From: an uncultured Rhodospirillaceae bacterium
GTDB lineage: Bacteria; Pseudomonadota; Alphaproteobacteria; Rhodospirillales; Magnetospirillaceae
Direction: 5' to 3'
Assembly (NCBI GenBank): GCA_903941095.1
Contig: CAJANN010000323.1
Coordinates: 1 to 33,157 of the forward strand
DNA length: 33,157 nt
Positions 8,299 to 16,191 of the stretch are shown piece after piece. Numbering within the stretch: position 1 is the stretch's first letter; every line of letters begins with the position of its first letter. The translations under genes and the position numbers were made by a program. Below the pieces are notes generated by a model, which saw only the letters and a program-made list of their open reading frames with translations, was not told the origin of the DNA and ran no database searches.

Positions 8299-9489
8299 AT
8301 GACGCAGGAACGCCCCACGCTGACGGCCGCAGCCGCCCTGATCCGGGCCGACCGCTTCCACGAGGCCCGGCCGCTGCTGGTCGAACGGGTCGACGACGAT
8401 CCGGACGACGCCGGGGCGTGGTTCCTGCTGGGGCGCTGCCATCTGGGCAGCGGCCAGCCGCAGGCCGCCCTGGCGGCATTGTCGGAATGCGTCGCCATCG
8501 ACCCGCAGCACCCGCAGGGACTGCATGCCCTGGCCGAGGTCCACGCCGCCCTCGGCCAGCCGGTGGATGCCCTGGTCGCCGCCGGACGGCTGCCGGCATG
8601 GGATGCGGACCTGGGACGTCTGGCCCGCGGGACCCTGGACCGGCTGCCGCCGCCGGCGGACATGGCCGGACTGACGCTGCCGGCCCCGGCCGATCTGCCG
8701 GTCCTGGCCGTGGCGGCATCGCGGGCCGCCCGTCTTGCGATCGAGTCCGGGGACTGGGCCGCCGCCGCCGGGGGACTGGCGCTGTGTCTGGCGGCCCGGC
8801 CGGGGGATTGCGCCGCGGCGGCGGATCTGACCGCCGCGGTGATCCGCATGATTCCGCCCGATGGCCCCTGCCCGCCCGATGTCGTCCGTGCCCTGGCGGC
8901 GGCGGCGGCTTCCCTGCACGCCAGCCTGCCCCAGGCGGAAAGCAGCGTCGGATGGTGGGCCAACGCCACCGCCCTCACTCGCTTCTTCGCCGACCGCAAA
9001 ACCCCGGACGCCGCCGCCGCCCATGCCGCCGCGGCGGCCCGCTGGCTGTCCCTGGACCCCGAAGCGGACGACGCCCGCGCCGCCGTTTCCGACACCCACT
9101 ACGCGGCACGGCGCATCGGCCAGGCCGCCGCCACGCTGCTGGGCAAGGCACGCGCCGAACCGGACGCCACCGACGGCCGCACCCTGGCCGGATTCCTGGA
9201 AGCACTGGCCGGCCGTCTGGCCCGGATCGCGGCGTTGCTGCCCCGGGCCGCCGCCGGAGATGTGGCAGCCCTGCGCCTGGCCGGCCGGGAGATGGTCGCC
9301 GCCGGCCTGGACCGCGAAGGAGCCGGCATCCTGGCCCTGGCCCACCGCTCGGCCCCCGGCGACGCCGAAACCGCCGATACCCTGGCCGACGTCATGAGCC
9401 GGCACCGCCTGCTGGCCGAACCCGCCGCCCTATTCTGCGCCGCCGCCGTCCCGGCCCTGCCGCTGCTGCGCGTCGGAACCGTTACTTGA
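8299..9489 (+). CDS. TPR-repeat protein, no catalytic domain seen
   Basis: Protein of 396 residues, extremely Ala-rich (long alternating Ala/Leu/Arg helices). Two recognisable TPR units occupy residues about 5-110 (AWFLLGRCHLGSGQPQAALA, then LHALAEVHAALGQPVDALVA); the rest are degenerate helical pairs, with one more TPR-like stretch near 330-380. No signal peptide, membrane helix or glycosyltransferase motif is present. Divergent from the glycosyltransferase run and followed by a 427-base gap. TPR-only proteins in such loci may act as scaffolds, or this may be a fusion that lost its catalytic half; the C-terminus ends without any glycosyltransferase signature. Confidence 0.75.
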   Translation: MTQERPTLTAAAALIRADRFHEARPLLVERVDDDPDDAGAWFLLGRCHLGSGQPQAALAALSECVAIDPQHPQGLHALAEVHAALGQPVDALVAAGRLPAWDADLGRLARGTLDRLPPPADMAGLTLPAPADLPVLAVAASRAARLAIESGDWAAAAGGLALCLAARPGDCAAAADLTAAVIRMIPPDGPCPPDVVRALAAAAASLHASLPQAESSVGWWANATALTRFFADRKTPDAAAAHAAAAARWLSLDPEADDARAAVSDTHYAARRIGQAAATLLGKARAEPDATDGRTLAGFLEALAGRLARIAALLPRAAAGDVAALRLAGREMVAAGLDREGAGILALAHRSAPGDAETADTLADVMSRHRLLAEPAALFCAAAVPALPLLRVGTVT

Positions 9490-9916
9490 TGGAATTGCCG
9501 ACGACATCGTGCGACGACCCGCCTACGGCGTCGGCCGCCGAAATGTCCAAGTCGGTCTGTAATTGCTTCCGTAATGGGCCGTTAGGAGTCAAGTCCCCCG
9601 AATGATCGTCTCACCGCCGGCACCATGCTTCCGTCCGTGGTCGGCACGCGGTCGCCACACCATGCAGTCAGATGGATTCCGCGAGCCGATCTTACAAAGC
9701 GAGTTCCCCACCAGATCGGCGCGGCATGATCCACTGGCTTCACCAGATGCAGGGAGGGGCTATGTCGGGTCGAATCAATATATCGGCACATCTGTCGGCG
9801 TCGGAGCTTGCCGTCGCGTTAACCTGGACTCGTTTGCCGTGCTTGGGCGGCTGGACGGCTCGGGGGCGGGGCGCTACTGTGGCGGTGGCGATCACTCCAA
9901 GAACAGGGGGCCTGCG
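9490..9916. other. 427-base gap without a convincing gene
   Basis: Noncoding or decayed sequence between a TPR gene and an aminotransferase gene. Short open frames on both strands overlap here but none has a ribosome site or recognisable motif. A 7-bp inverted repeat (GCCGACG at 9497-9503, CGTCGGC at 9529-9535) lies just after the TPR gene and could be a weak terminator, though no T-run follows. An AT-rich patch (aatcaatatatc) at 9774-9785 may belong to the promoter of the aminotransferase pair. The stretch lacks the strong third-position GC pattern of the neighbouring genes and may be a scar of a rearrangement. Confidence 0.45.
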
Positions 9917-11029
9917 TTGACGACCAAGGTGCGCTATTCCTATCTGGCGGAACAGTTCGCTGATCCGGCTCCCTTCCTCGACGCAGTCAAGGCGGTGGTC
10001 CAGCGTGGCGATTTCACGCTGGGCGAGGCGGTCGCCCGTTTCGAACAGCGCTTCGCCGCCCTGATCGGCAGCCGCCACGCCATCGGCGTCAATTCCGGCA
10101 CCGACGCCATCAAGCTGGCGCTGAAGGCGGCCGGCATCGGTCCGGGCGACGAGGTGATCACCGCCGCCAACACCTTCATCGCCACCATCGGAGCCATCGC
10201 CGAATTTGGCGCCGTCCCGGTGCTGGTCGATTGCGAGGCCGACCGCTACGTTATGGACGTCGCCGCCGTCGAGGCGGCGATCACCCCGCGCACCCGCGCC
10301 ATCGTGCCGGTGCAGCTGACCGGCGACATGGTCGACATGGCGGCGTTGATGGACATCGCCGGCCACCACGGACTGGCGGTGGTCGAGGATTCCTGCCAGG
10401 CCATCCATGCCGCCCAGGGCGGGCGGCCGGCCGGGACCTGGGGGGTGGCAGGCACCTTCTCGCTGCATCCCTTGAAGAATCTCAACGTATGGGGCGACGG
10501 TGGCGTCATCGTCACCGACGACGATGCGGTGGCGGCCCGGCTGCGGCTGCTGCGCAACCACGGCTTGGCCCATCGCGACGAGGTGGCGCTGCTGGGATAC
10601 AACTCGCGGCTCGACACCATCCAGGCGGCCATCGGCCTGCTGATGGTCGACGATGTGCCGGCCAGCGTCGACGGCCGCATCGCCAACGCGGCGCGCTACG
10701 ACGAGGCGCTGGCCGACATTCCGCAGATCAGGCTGCCGCGCCGTCGCGCCGATACCCGCCAAAACTACCATCTCTATATGGTCTTCGCCGAACGGCGGGA
10801 TACATTAGTCAAGCATCTCAATGCCCACGGGATATCGGCGAAGATCCATTATCCCGTTCCGCTTTACCGACAACCGGGACTGGCCCATCTGGGCTATGCG
10901 GCAGGCCACTTCCCTAATTCCGACGCTCAGGCCGACAGCGTGCTGTCCTTGCCGATCGACCATTACCTGACCCCAGCGATGCAGCAGGCCGCAATCGAGG
11001 CCATCCGTCGGTTCTACGAAGCAGCCTGA
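9917..11029 (+). CDS. DegT/DnrJ/EryC1/StrS sugar aminotransferase 1
   Basis: PLP-dependent aminotransferase of 370 residues that would convert a keto-sugar nucleotide to the amino sugar, normally with glutamate as donor. The start is taken as the TTG at 9917, preceded by CAGGGGG at good spacing; the frame runs further upstream but with no family similarity. Family signatures are SGTDAIKLAL, GPGDEVITAANTFIAT, VVEDSCQA (the Asp that contacts the PLP ring nitrogen) and HPLKNL, whose lysine is K187 and would form the Schiff base. Near the C-terminus are KIHYPVPLYRQP and LSLPI, typical of sugar aminotransferases. It overlaps the next gene by one base (TGATG), and the next gene is a paralogue. The exact sugar and carbon position cannot be deduced. 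Confidence 0.9.
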   Translation: MTTKVRYSYLAEQFADPAPFLDAVKAVVQRGDFTLGEAVARFEQRFAALIGSRHAIGVNSGTDAIKLALKAAGIGPGDEVITAANTFIATIGAIAEFGAVPVLVDCEADRYVMDVAAVEAAITPRTRAIVPVQLTGDMVDMAALMDIAGHHGLAVVEDSCQAIHAAQGGRPAGTWGVAGTFSLHPLKNLNVWGDGGVIVTDDDAVAARLRLLRNHGLAHRDEVALLGYNSRLDTIQAAIGLLMVDDVPASVDGRIANAARYDEALADIPQIRLPRRRADTRQNYHLYMVFAERRDTLVKHLNAHGISAKIHYPVPLYRQPGLAHLGYAAGHFPNSDAQADSVLSLPIDHYLTPAMQQAAIEAIRRFYEAA

Positions 11030-12126
11030 TGCGCCGGATACCGTTCGTCGACCTGAAGGCCCAGTTCGCCGAAGAGCGCGAGGCGCTGATGCCGGTCATC
11101 GAGGCCACCTTGGCCGGGGGCGCCTGGGTCGGCGGCGAAGCGGTCGAGCAATTGGAGGCCCGGTTGGCCGAGCGTTGCGGCCGCGCCCATGCGGTGGCGC
11201 TGAATTCCGGCACGGACGCCCTGATCCTGTCTCTTCGCGCCCTGGGGATCGGCCCCGGCGACGAAGTGATCACCGCCCCCAATTCCTTCATCGCTTCGGC
11301 CGGGGCGATCATCGCGGTGGGAGCGGTGCCGGTGTTCGCCGACGTCCGCGCCGACCAGAACATTGATCCCGACGCGGTGGCGGCGGCCATCACGCCGCGC
11401 ACACGCGCCATCATGCCGGTGCATCTGACCGGCCGTGTCGCCGACATGGACCCGTTGATGGCTATCGCCGCCCACCACGGTTTGGCGGTGGTCGAAGATG
11501 CCGCGCAGTCCTTTGGCGCCACCTATCGCGGCCGTCCGGCCGGTGGCTTCGGCCATGTCGGCTGTTTCTCCGCTCATCCACTGAAGAACCTGAACGCCGC
11601 CGGCGATGCCGGCTTCGCCGTCACCGACGATGCCGCCCTGGCCGAACGGCTGCGCCGGCTGCGCAGCCACGGGCTGGCCGACCGCAACAATGCGACCGAA
11701 TGGGGGCTGGTGTCGCGCATGGACAGCCTGCAGGCGGCCATCCTGTCGTTCCGGCTGGGGCGGCTGGACGCGGTCATCGCCCGGCGGCGGGCCAATGCCG
11801 CCCTTTACCGCCATAGCCTCGGCCATCTGAACGCGCCGTGCCGCAACCACGAGTTCAACACCTTCCACCTGTTCGTCATCCAGGTCGGGCGTCGCGACGC
11901 GCTTCGGGACTTCCTGGCTAAACGCGGCATCACCACGGCGATCCATTACCCGGTGCCGATCCACCTGCAGCCGGCGGCGGCCGGGCTGGGATACGGGCAG
12001 GGGGCCTTTCCGGAATGCGAACGCCAGGCCAGCCGTATTCTGTCGCTACCGATCCATCAGTTCCTGAGGCCCGAGGATATTACGGCGGTGTGCGAGGCGG
12101 TCACCGACTATCGTGGGCGGGATTAG
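11029..12126 (+). CDS. DegT/DnrJ/EryC1/StrS sugar aminotransferase 2
   Basis: Second PLP sugar aminotransferase, 365 residues, starting at an ATG that overlaps the stop of aminotransferase 1, so the pair is probably translationally coupled. Signatures: SGTDALILSL, GPGDEVITAPNSFIA, VVEDAAQSFGA, and HPLKNL with the Schiff-base lysine at K186; then AIHYPVPIHLQP and LSLPIHQF near the end. It looks like a tandem duplicate of its neighbour but is clearly diverged, so the two probably act on different keto-sugars or carbons. Its last four bases overlap the end of the convergent radical SAM gene. Confidence 0.9.
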   Translation: MRRIPFVDLKAQFAEEREALMPVIEATLAGGAWVGGEAVEQLEARLAERCGRAHAVALNSGTDALILSLRALGIGPGDEVITAPNSFIASAGAIIAVGAVPVFADVRADQNIDPDAVAAAITPRTRAIMPVHLTGRVADMDPLMAIAAHHGLAVVEDAAQSFGATYRGRPAGGFGHVGCFSAHPLKNLNAAGDAGFAVTDDAALAERLRRLRSHGLADRNNATEWGLVSRMDSLQAAILSFRLGRLDAVIARRRANAALYRHSLGHLNAPCRNHEFNTFHLFVIQVGRRDALRDFLAKRGITTAIHYPVPIHLQPAAAGLGYGQGAFPECERQASRILSLPIHQFLRPEDITAVCEAVTDYRGRD

Positions 12127-13034
12127 GATTTTCCCAGGGTGGCGTCATCATCCCAAACGTTGCAATCGACGCAGATGGAGATGCCCGAACGCCCCTTCTC
12201 GCGGTGGAGATTGCGGGCCATCGTCGCCTTGGTGCCGTTCCAGATGTCGCGCAACGGCGTGGTGGTCGCATCGCCCCAGCCATTGCCGGCATTGAAGTCG
12301 CTGCAACATAACGGTACCCGTCCGTCGGTCAGGATGACCATCGAACTGAACGGGCTGGTGCAAGGCGACCGGTTGAGGCGGTCACAGTCTATTACTGGGG
12401 GAAGGGTGTAGTTTGGGGTCCACCCCGCCCAGTTGTGCAAGAACTTGGCATAGGCCTGATCGCCGGGACCGAGATGCCGGGTCCAGAAATCCAGGAATGG
12501 CTGGTAGTCGCCGATATTGCCGTCTTGCAGAGTCATGCGGATGCGTACTTCCAAGGGTGATCCCAGGCGGTCGCGCATCGCCAGGAACGCCAGGATGTTA
12601 TCGCGACATTCCGTAAAGTCGAGACGGCGGCGAATAGCCTCAAAAGTGTCCTTGCTGGCTCCGTCCATCGAGAACGAGATACGGTCCAGTCCACTGTCCA
12701 ACAGGCGGCGGCCACGCTCGGGGGTCAACAGCGACGCGTTCGAGCTGATCTCCACATGAGGGATGCCGATCGCCTTGAGCGCGGCGATACGGTCCTCGAT
12801 CTTCTTGTCGATCAGCGGTTCACCGTCCAATTGTGGGGTAACCCGCAAGACCTTGCCCGGTTGCCCTGCCAGTTGGTCGATGAGGCTGGTGAATAAGGCG
12901 TCGGACATTAACAGGGTGGAACGGCGCCATTCCTCAACGGGACACATCACGCAACGGGCGTTGCAGGTCGCCACCGTTTCGATCTGCACGTAAGGTGGAA
13001 AGCCCGGAGCATTGATGGCGACGGCGTCGGTCAT
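12123..13034 (-). CDS. radical SAM/SPASM-domain enzyme
   Basis: Radical SAM enzyme of 303 residues. The 4Fe-4S motif CNARCVMC places the cluster cysteines at C24, C28 and C31, with a DGEPL motif near residue 70 for SAM binding. A SPASM-like auxiliary-cluster region follows, with cysteines at C225, C243, C244, C288 and C291. The start overlaps the stop of the cupin gene as ATGA, making it the third gene of a coupled trio (aminotransferase, cupin, radical SAM). Known SPASM or twitch enzymes include peptide maturases and BtrN-type dehydrogenases of aminocyclitols. Its tie to a sugar aminotransferase suggests oxidation or rearrangement of an amino sugar, which is inference. It is convergent with aminotransferase 2. 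Confidence 0.88.
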   Translation of the reverse strand: MTDAVAINAPGFPPYVQIETVATCNARCVMCPVEEWRRSTLLMSDALFTSLIDQLAGQPGKVLRVTPQLDGEPLIDKKIEDRIAALKAIGIPHVEISSNASLLTPERGRRLLDSGLDRISFSMDGASKDTFEAIRRRLDFTECRDNILAFLAMRDRLGSPLEVRIRMTLQDGNIGDYQPFLDFWTRHLGPGDQAYAKFLHNWAGWTPNYTLPPVIDCDRLNRSPCTSPFSSMVILTDGRVPLCCSDFNAGNGWGDATTTPLRDIWNGTKATMARNLHREKGRSGISICVDCNVWDDDATLGKS

Positions 13035-13561
13035 GACGGCAAGGTCTCCGATTTGGCCATCCAGGCGCCGGCCCGCTGCAGCAGAGTACGATGATGGGCC
13101 ACCTTCGACTCTTCGTCCTCGGGCAGCCAGGATGGGACACCGGGCGCGGTCGGGACGAACGGGCCGCCGGTGACCTCGTGGTAGACAACCCGCTCACTAC
13201 GGCAGATGACGGAGTGCCAAAGTTTGCCGTTCAATCGAAACAGGCTGGGGGCGTCGCCCCCAGCCGCCGCCAGGTCCAGGCAGGAATGGATGTCGCCGTC
13301 GTCCGTCATGAACACCACCGTCATCCGTCCCTCGATCAAATGGTACGACTTGCTGTTGCCGACCTGTCCGTGCGGAAAGACCACGCTGTCGGCCAGCATC
13401 AAGATCAGCATTTCCTGAATGGCGTCGCCCGGATCGGTGTGCAGGCACAGCCGAGACCTGCGCAGGGGCGAGCGTCGGGCGGCGGCGTCGAGCGTCGGCA
13501 CCCACTGGTCGATCCGGACGCCGATGACCGTATCGCGGCAATGGAACACGTTATCCATCAT
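13031..13561 (-). CDS. WbuC-type cupin-fold protein
   Basis: Protein of 176 residues resembling the WbuC family of cupin-fold proteins found in O-antigen loci, whose reaction is not established. Seen in order: an early RSRLCLHTDPGD segment (WbuC proteins usually have an R-x-LH-x-x-x-x-D/E-x-x-Q run here), a β-rich core ending in HLIEGRMTVVF near 74-84, WHSVI with H116, and a V-x-x-GP-F-V-P tail. The usual cupin metal motif HxH(x)3-4E(x)6G reads H64-x-Q66 and K71-x6-G78, so two of three expected ligands are replaced. It overlaps the aminotransferase gene upstream by four bases and the radical SAM gene downstream by four, so it is made in step with both. A second ATG at 13558 is a possible start. 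Confidence 0.8.
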   Translation of the reverse strand: MMDNVFHCRDTVIGVRIDQWVPTLDAAARRSPLRRSRLCLHTDPGDAIQEMLILMLADSVVFPHGQVGNSKSYHLIEGRMTVVFMTDDGDIHSCLDLAAAGGDAPSLFRLNGKLWHSVICRSERVVYHEVTGGPFVPTAPGVPSWLPEDEESKVAHHRTLLQRAGAWMAKSETLPS

Positions 13562-14658
13562 CGCGCACCATCGAAGAATGCAATGACGGCATCGGCCACA
13601 GCGGCGCGCTGATCATCGGTGATCTTTTCGTTGGCCGGCAGGCACAGCACCTGCTGTACCATTCGTTCGGCGCGCAGGCATTCGCCGCTGCCCCGTCCCG
13701 CCAGGGCCGGCTGTTGCGAGCACAAGAGCGGATGTTGCAAGTTGGTCTCGATCCATTGCGCCGCCAGGGCTTCGCGCAGTTGGTCGCGGCGTTCGGACAC
13801 GATGGTGAAGGTGTAATAGACGTCGCGGCATCCGGGATGGTCGGGGAACATGCCGACCACCCCCTTCAGCCGCTCAAGATAATAAGCGGCGTGGTCCCGC
13901 CTGCGTGCGACCAGATCATCGAATCGTTTCAATCGTTCCAGCAGCACCGCGGCTTGGATGGTGTCGAGCCGATGATTGCCGCTGACCTCGCGGCAGGTAA
14001 CCCGATCGGTGAAACCGTGATAGCGCAGGACGCGGATGCGCGACGCCAGGGAATCGTCGTCGGTTACGATCATTCCGGCCTCGCCCAGCGAGGCGAACGG
14101 CTTCATGGTGTTCATGCTGAAGCAGCCCAGACTGCCGAATGCTCCGCTGGCCTTGCCTGCGCGGAGTGCTCCGAAGGCTTGGGCACAATCTTCGACGACC
14201 GTCACGCCGTGACGGTCTGCGATGTCGCGGATTTCCTCCATACGGCAGACTTTCCCAGCCCAATGGACCGGCAGGATCAGCCGCGTCCTGGGTCCGATCA
14301 ACGCCTCGATCCGGGTGGGATCGATGGTCAGGTCGTCCAGAATGTCGGCAAACACCGGCACTGCGCCAAGCGACAAGATGGCGTTTGTCGTGGCCATGAA
14401 CGAAAGCGGCGTGGTGATGACCTCGTCACCCGGTCCGATGTCCAGGGCCGACATTGCCAGCACCAGGGCATCAGTGCCCGAGCCGACGCCGATGGCGTGG
14501 CGCCGGCCGACCCGAGCGGCAACAGCCCTTTCCAGTTCATCGACTTCCGGTCCGTTGATCAGCCGGCCGTGCAGTAACACTCGGTCGATGGCGCCCAACA
14601 AGACCTGGCGTTCCGCTGAGTCGGTGACGCGCAGATCAAGAAACGGGATGATCGGCAT
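13558..14658 (-). CDS. DegT/DnrJ/EryC1/StrS sugar aminotransferase 3, diverged
   Basis: PLP-fold aminotransferase of 366 residues, first gene of the leftward trio. Signatures: SGTDALVLAM, GPGDEVITTPLSFMAT, VVEDCAQAFGA, and SMNTMKPF with lysine K186 in the Schiff-base position. Where aminotransferases 1 and 2 have H-P-L-K, this protein has N-T-M-K, and near the C-terminus the usual I-HYPVP becomes NLQHPLL. The N-T-x-K form occurs in working members of the family, so it need not be inactive, but the substrate is probably different from that of the tandem pair. No strong ribosome site precedes the ATG at 14658. The 213 bases upstream must contain its promoter. Confidence 0.88.
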   Translation of the reverse strand: MPIIPFLDLRVTDSAERQVLLGAIDRVLLHGRLINGPEVDELERAVAARVGRRHAIGVGSGTDALVLAMSALDIGPGDEVITTPLSFMATTNAILSLGAVPVFADILDDLTIDPTRIEALIGPRTRLILPVHWAGKVCRMEEIRDIADRHGVTVVEDCAQAFGALRAGKASGAFGSLGCFSMNTMKPFASLGEAGMIVTDDDSLASRIRVLRYHGFTDRVTCREVSGNHRLDTIQAAVLLERLKRFDDLVARRRDHAAYYLERLKGVVGMFPDHPGCRDVYYTFTIVSERRDQLREALAAQWIETNLQHPLLCSQQPALAGRGSGECLRAERMVQQVLCLPANEKITDDQRAAVADAVIAFFDGAR

Positions 14659-14871
14659 TGATCGCGCATTCCGGTTGACGGGGAACGGTCGGGCGGCAAG
14701 TCGGGGATGGGAGCGGAAGTACTCTTTCTGCCGGACGCGAAATCATCTGCATTCTGCATTCCGTGATGTCGGCGGGTCGGAGCGCCCAATAGGCCGCCAA
14801 GGCAAGCAATGCTGAGCCAAGTTCATTAACATTACGCTAAATCCCATGTGCAGCCTGACGATGGCCCCAGG
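14659..14871. other. intergenic region between two leftward genes
   Basis: A 213-base gap with no gene that I can support. It lies after the methyltransferase gene (stop at 14872) and before the aminotransferase 3 gene, so it should carry a promoter for the trio. An AT-rich stretch around 14822-14844 (ttcattaacattacgctaaa) stands out from the GC-rich surroundings. No hairpin with a T-run was found. Confidence 0.4.
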
Positions 14872-16044
14872 TCAGGAGTGACGTCTCACCAGCGACAGGT
14901 GGGTGCATTCCCGGCCGAACAAACCGTTGAACCGGCGCATGGTGGCGACCGTTTCGACGGACGGGCATGGCGCAGCCAGCCATTCGGCTGCCTCGGCCAG
15001 GGCATCGGCAATCGTGCGGTGGCATTCCCCGACCGCGGCGATCACCCGAACCAGCGCCAGAGCCGCCTGCGGGCCGGCGACGGCCGGATCGAAGTCGCGT
15101 TCGATGGTGATCGCGGTGGAGTGGAAATCCAAGCAGGCCTGCTCCAGCGTGCGGTTGGCGTCGGCGTTGCGGGCCGGCAGAACCAATCGGTGATCGATGA
15201 AATTATGGACGTTGCCTAGGTAACTGGCTTGGAACAGCGCGTTGTTGCCGGTCCTGTCGCCGCTCAAAGACTTGAACCACCGCCAGTCATGATGGAATGC
15301 CGGACTGGATCCGGTGATGTCCATGTCGGCGCCGATTTCATCCAGAACGACGTCGACAGGCAGGATGACGTTAAGGAAATGGGAGTTGAGCATGCAATCG
15401 ATCACCCAATCGCGGTGGCTGCGGGTCATCGACGGCATGGTTGACAGATGTGGCCCAAATGCCGCGACCATGCGGTCGGCGCGGCGCTCGAACGGCTCGC
15501 CCGGCACCGACAGGATGTCAGCCATGATCTTGCGTACCACGTTGGCCAGAAAACCGGGGGCAGGGAACGAGGTCAGCACCAGAATTCCGCCTGGGACGAC
15601 CAAGCTGGACAACTGGCGAATGGCGGCGCGGTCCTTGGGCAGCCAGCCTAGCCAGTTCTCGCAGATAACGATGTCGAACGGCTCCTGATCGGTGAACTCT
15701 TCCAGCCGAACGGCGTGCAGGCGCGGGGCGGTGTGCGGTAGTGTCAGGCTGGCATAGGCAGCGGCAATGTCGGCGCGTCCGGCGGGATTGGGCTCGATCA
15801 AGTGCAACTCGGCGGGCCGGCAGGCGGCGACGAACAGGCTGTTGTGCCCAGACCCCGCCGCAACTTCCAGCACCCGGCTGCCGCGAAAGGCCTGGGGCGG
15901 AACGCCGAGGCGGCGGAACAGCGCGTCGCGTCGGCAAAAGTGCGCATGCAGATCGCCGATTTCATAGCGAACTGGCGACACCCCATGTCGAGTGTAGTAA
16001 CTGAGATGCCCTTCGTCGGAATAGACTGTCTCGCCCGCCGTCAT
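14872..16044 (-). CDS. class I SAM-dependent methyltransferase with long C-terminal region
   Basis: Protein of 390 residues from an ATG at 16044, preceded by a strong GGGGGAAA ribosome site. Residues about 55-200 show the class I methyltransferase fold: motif I VLEVAAGSGHNSLF (58-71), an acidic strand end at LIEPN, VICENWLGWLP as motif IV, and VVPGGILVLTSFP as the following strand. The remaining 190 residues are not recognised; they contain His/Trp-rich loops (FHHDWRWFK) and a helical end, perhaps a substrate domain. Divergent from the formyltransferase-fold gene. A role in methylating a surface sugar fits the locus. The acceptor atom cannot be predicted. Confidence 0.8.
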   Translation of the reverse strand: MTAGETVYSDEGHLSYYTRHGVSPVRYEIGDLHAHFCRRDALFRRLGVPPQAFRGSRVLEVAAGSGHNSLFVAACRPAELHLIEPNPAGRADIAAAYASLTLPHTAPRLHAVRLEEFTDQEPFDIVICENWLGWLPKDRAAIRQLSSLVVPGGILVLTSFPAPGFLANVVRKIMADILSVPGEPFERRADRMVAAFGPHLSTMPSMTRSHRDWVIDCMLNSHFLNVILPVDVVLDEIGADMDITGSSPAFHHDWRWFKSLSGDRTGNNALFQASYLGNVHNFIDHRLVLPARNADANRTLEQACLDFHSTAITIERDFDPAVAGPQAALALVRVIAAVGECHRTIADALAEAAEWLAAPCPSVETVATMRRFNGLFGRECTHLSLVRRHS

Positions 16045-16191
16045 GCCATTTCCCCCCGATATCCGGTGATCAAAGCCCGTTCTCCCGGTCGTGGGAAGAA
16101 AAATTTAATACTCGACAGTCATCATCGGACGACTGTGATCGCCGCAGCCGGGTTTGGCGTTGCCGCTGTCGAGGAAGCCTTGCCGAAGCCG
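16045..16191. promoter_or_regulatory. divergent gap, possible promoter for the rightward run
   Basis: The gap between the methyltransferase start and the formyltransferase-like start. TTTAAT at 16104-16109 matches five of six bases of a -10 box, but the sequence 17 bases upstream is a poor -35 box. The true start of the rightward gene is uncertain, so part of this stretch could be coding. Confidence 0.25.

Noticed and set aside
9501-9535. Possible group II intron 5' end (gtgcgac)
   Set aside because: No domain V-like hairpin or reverse transcriptase is present in the gap; the short match is chance.
9582-9791. Small minus-strand frame of 69 codons in the 427-base gap
   Set aside because: No ribosome site and no recognisable motif; overlaps other short frames. 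Considered a transposase remnant, but no terminal inverted repeats or catalytic motif are visible.
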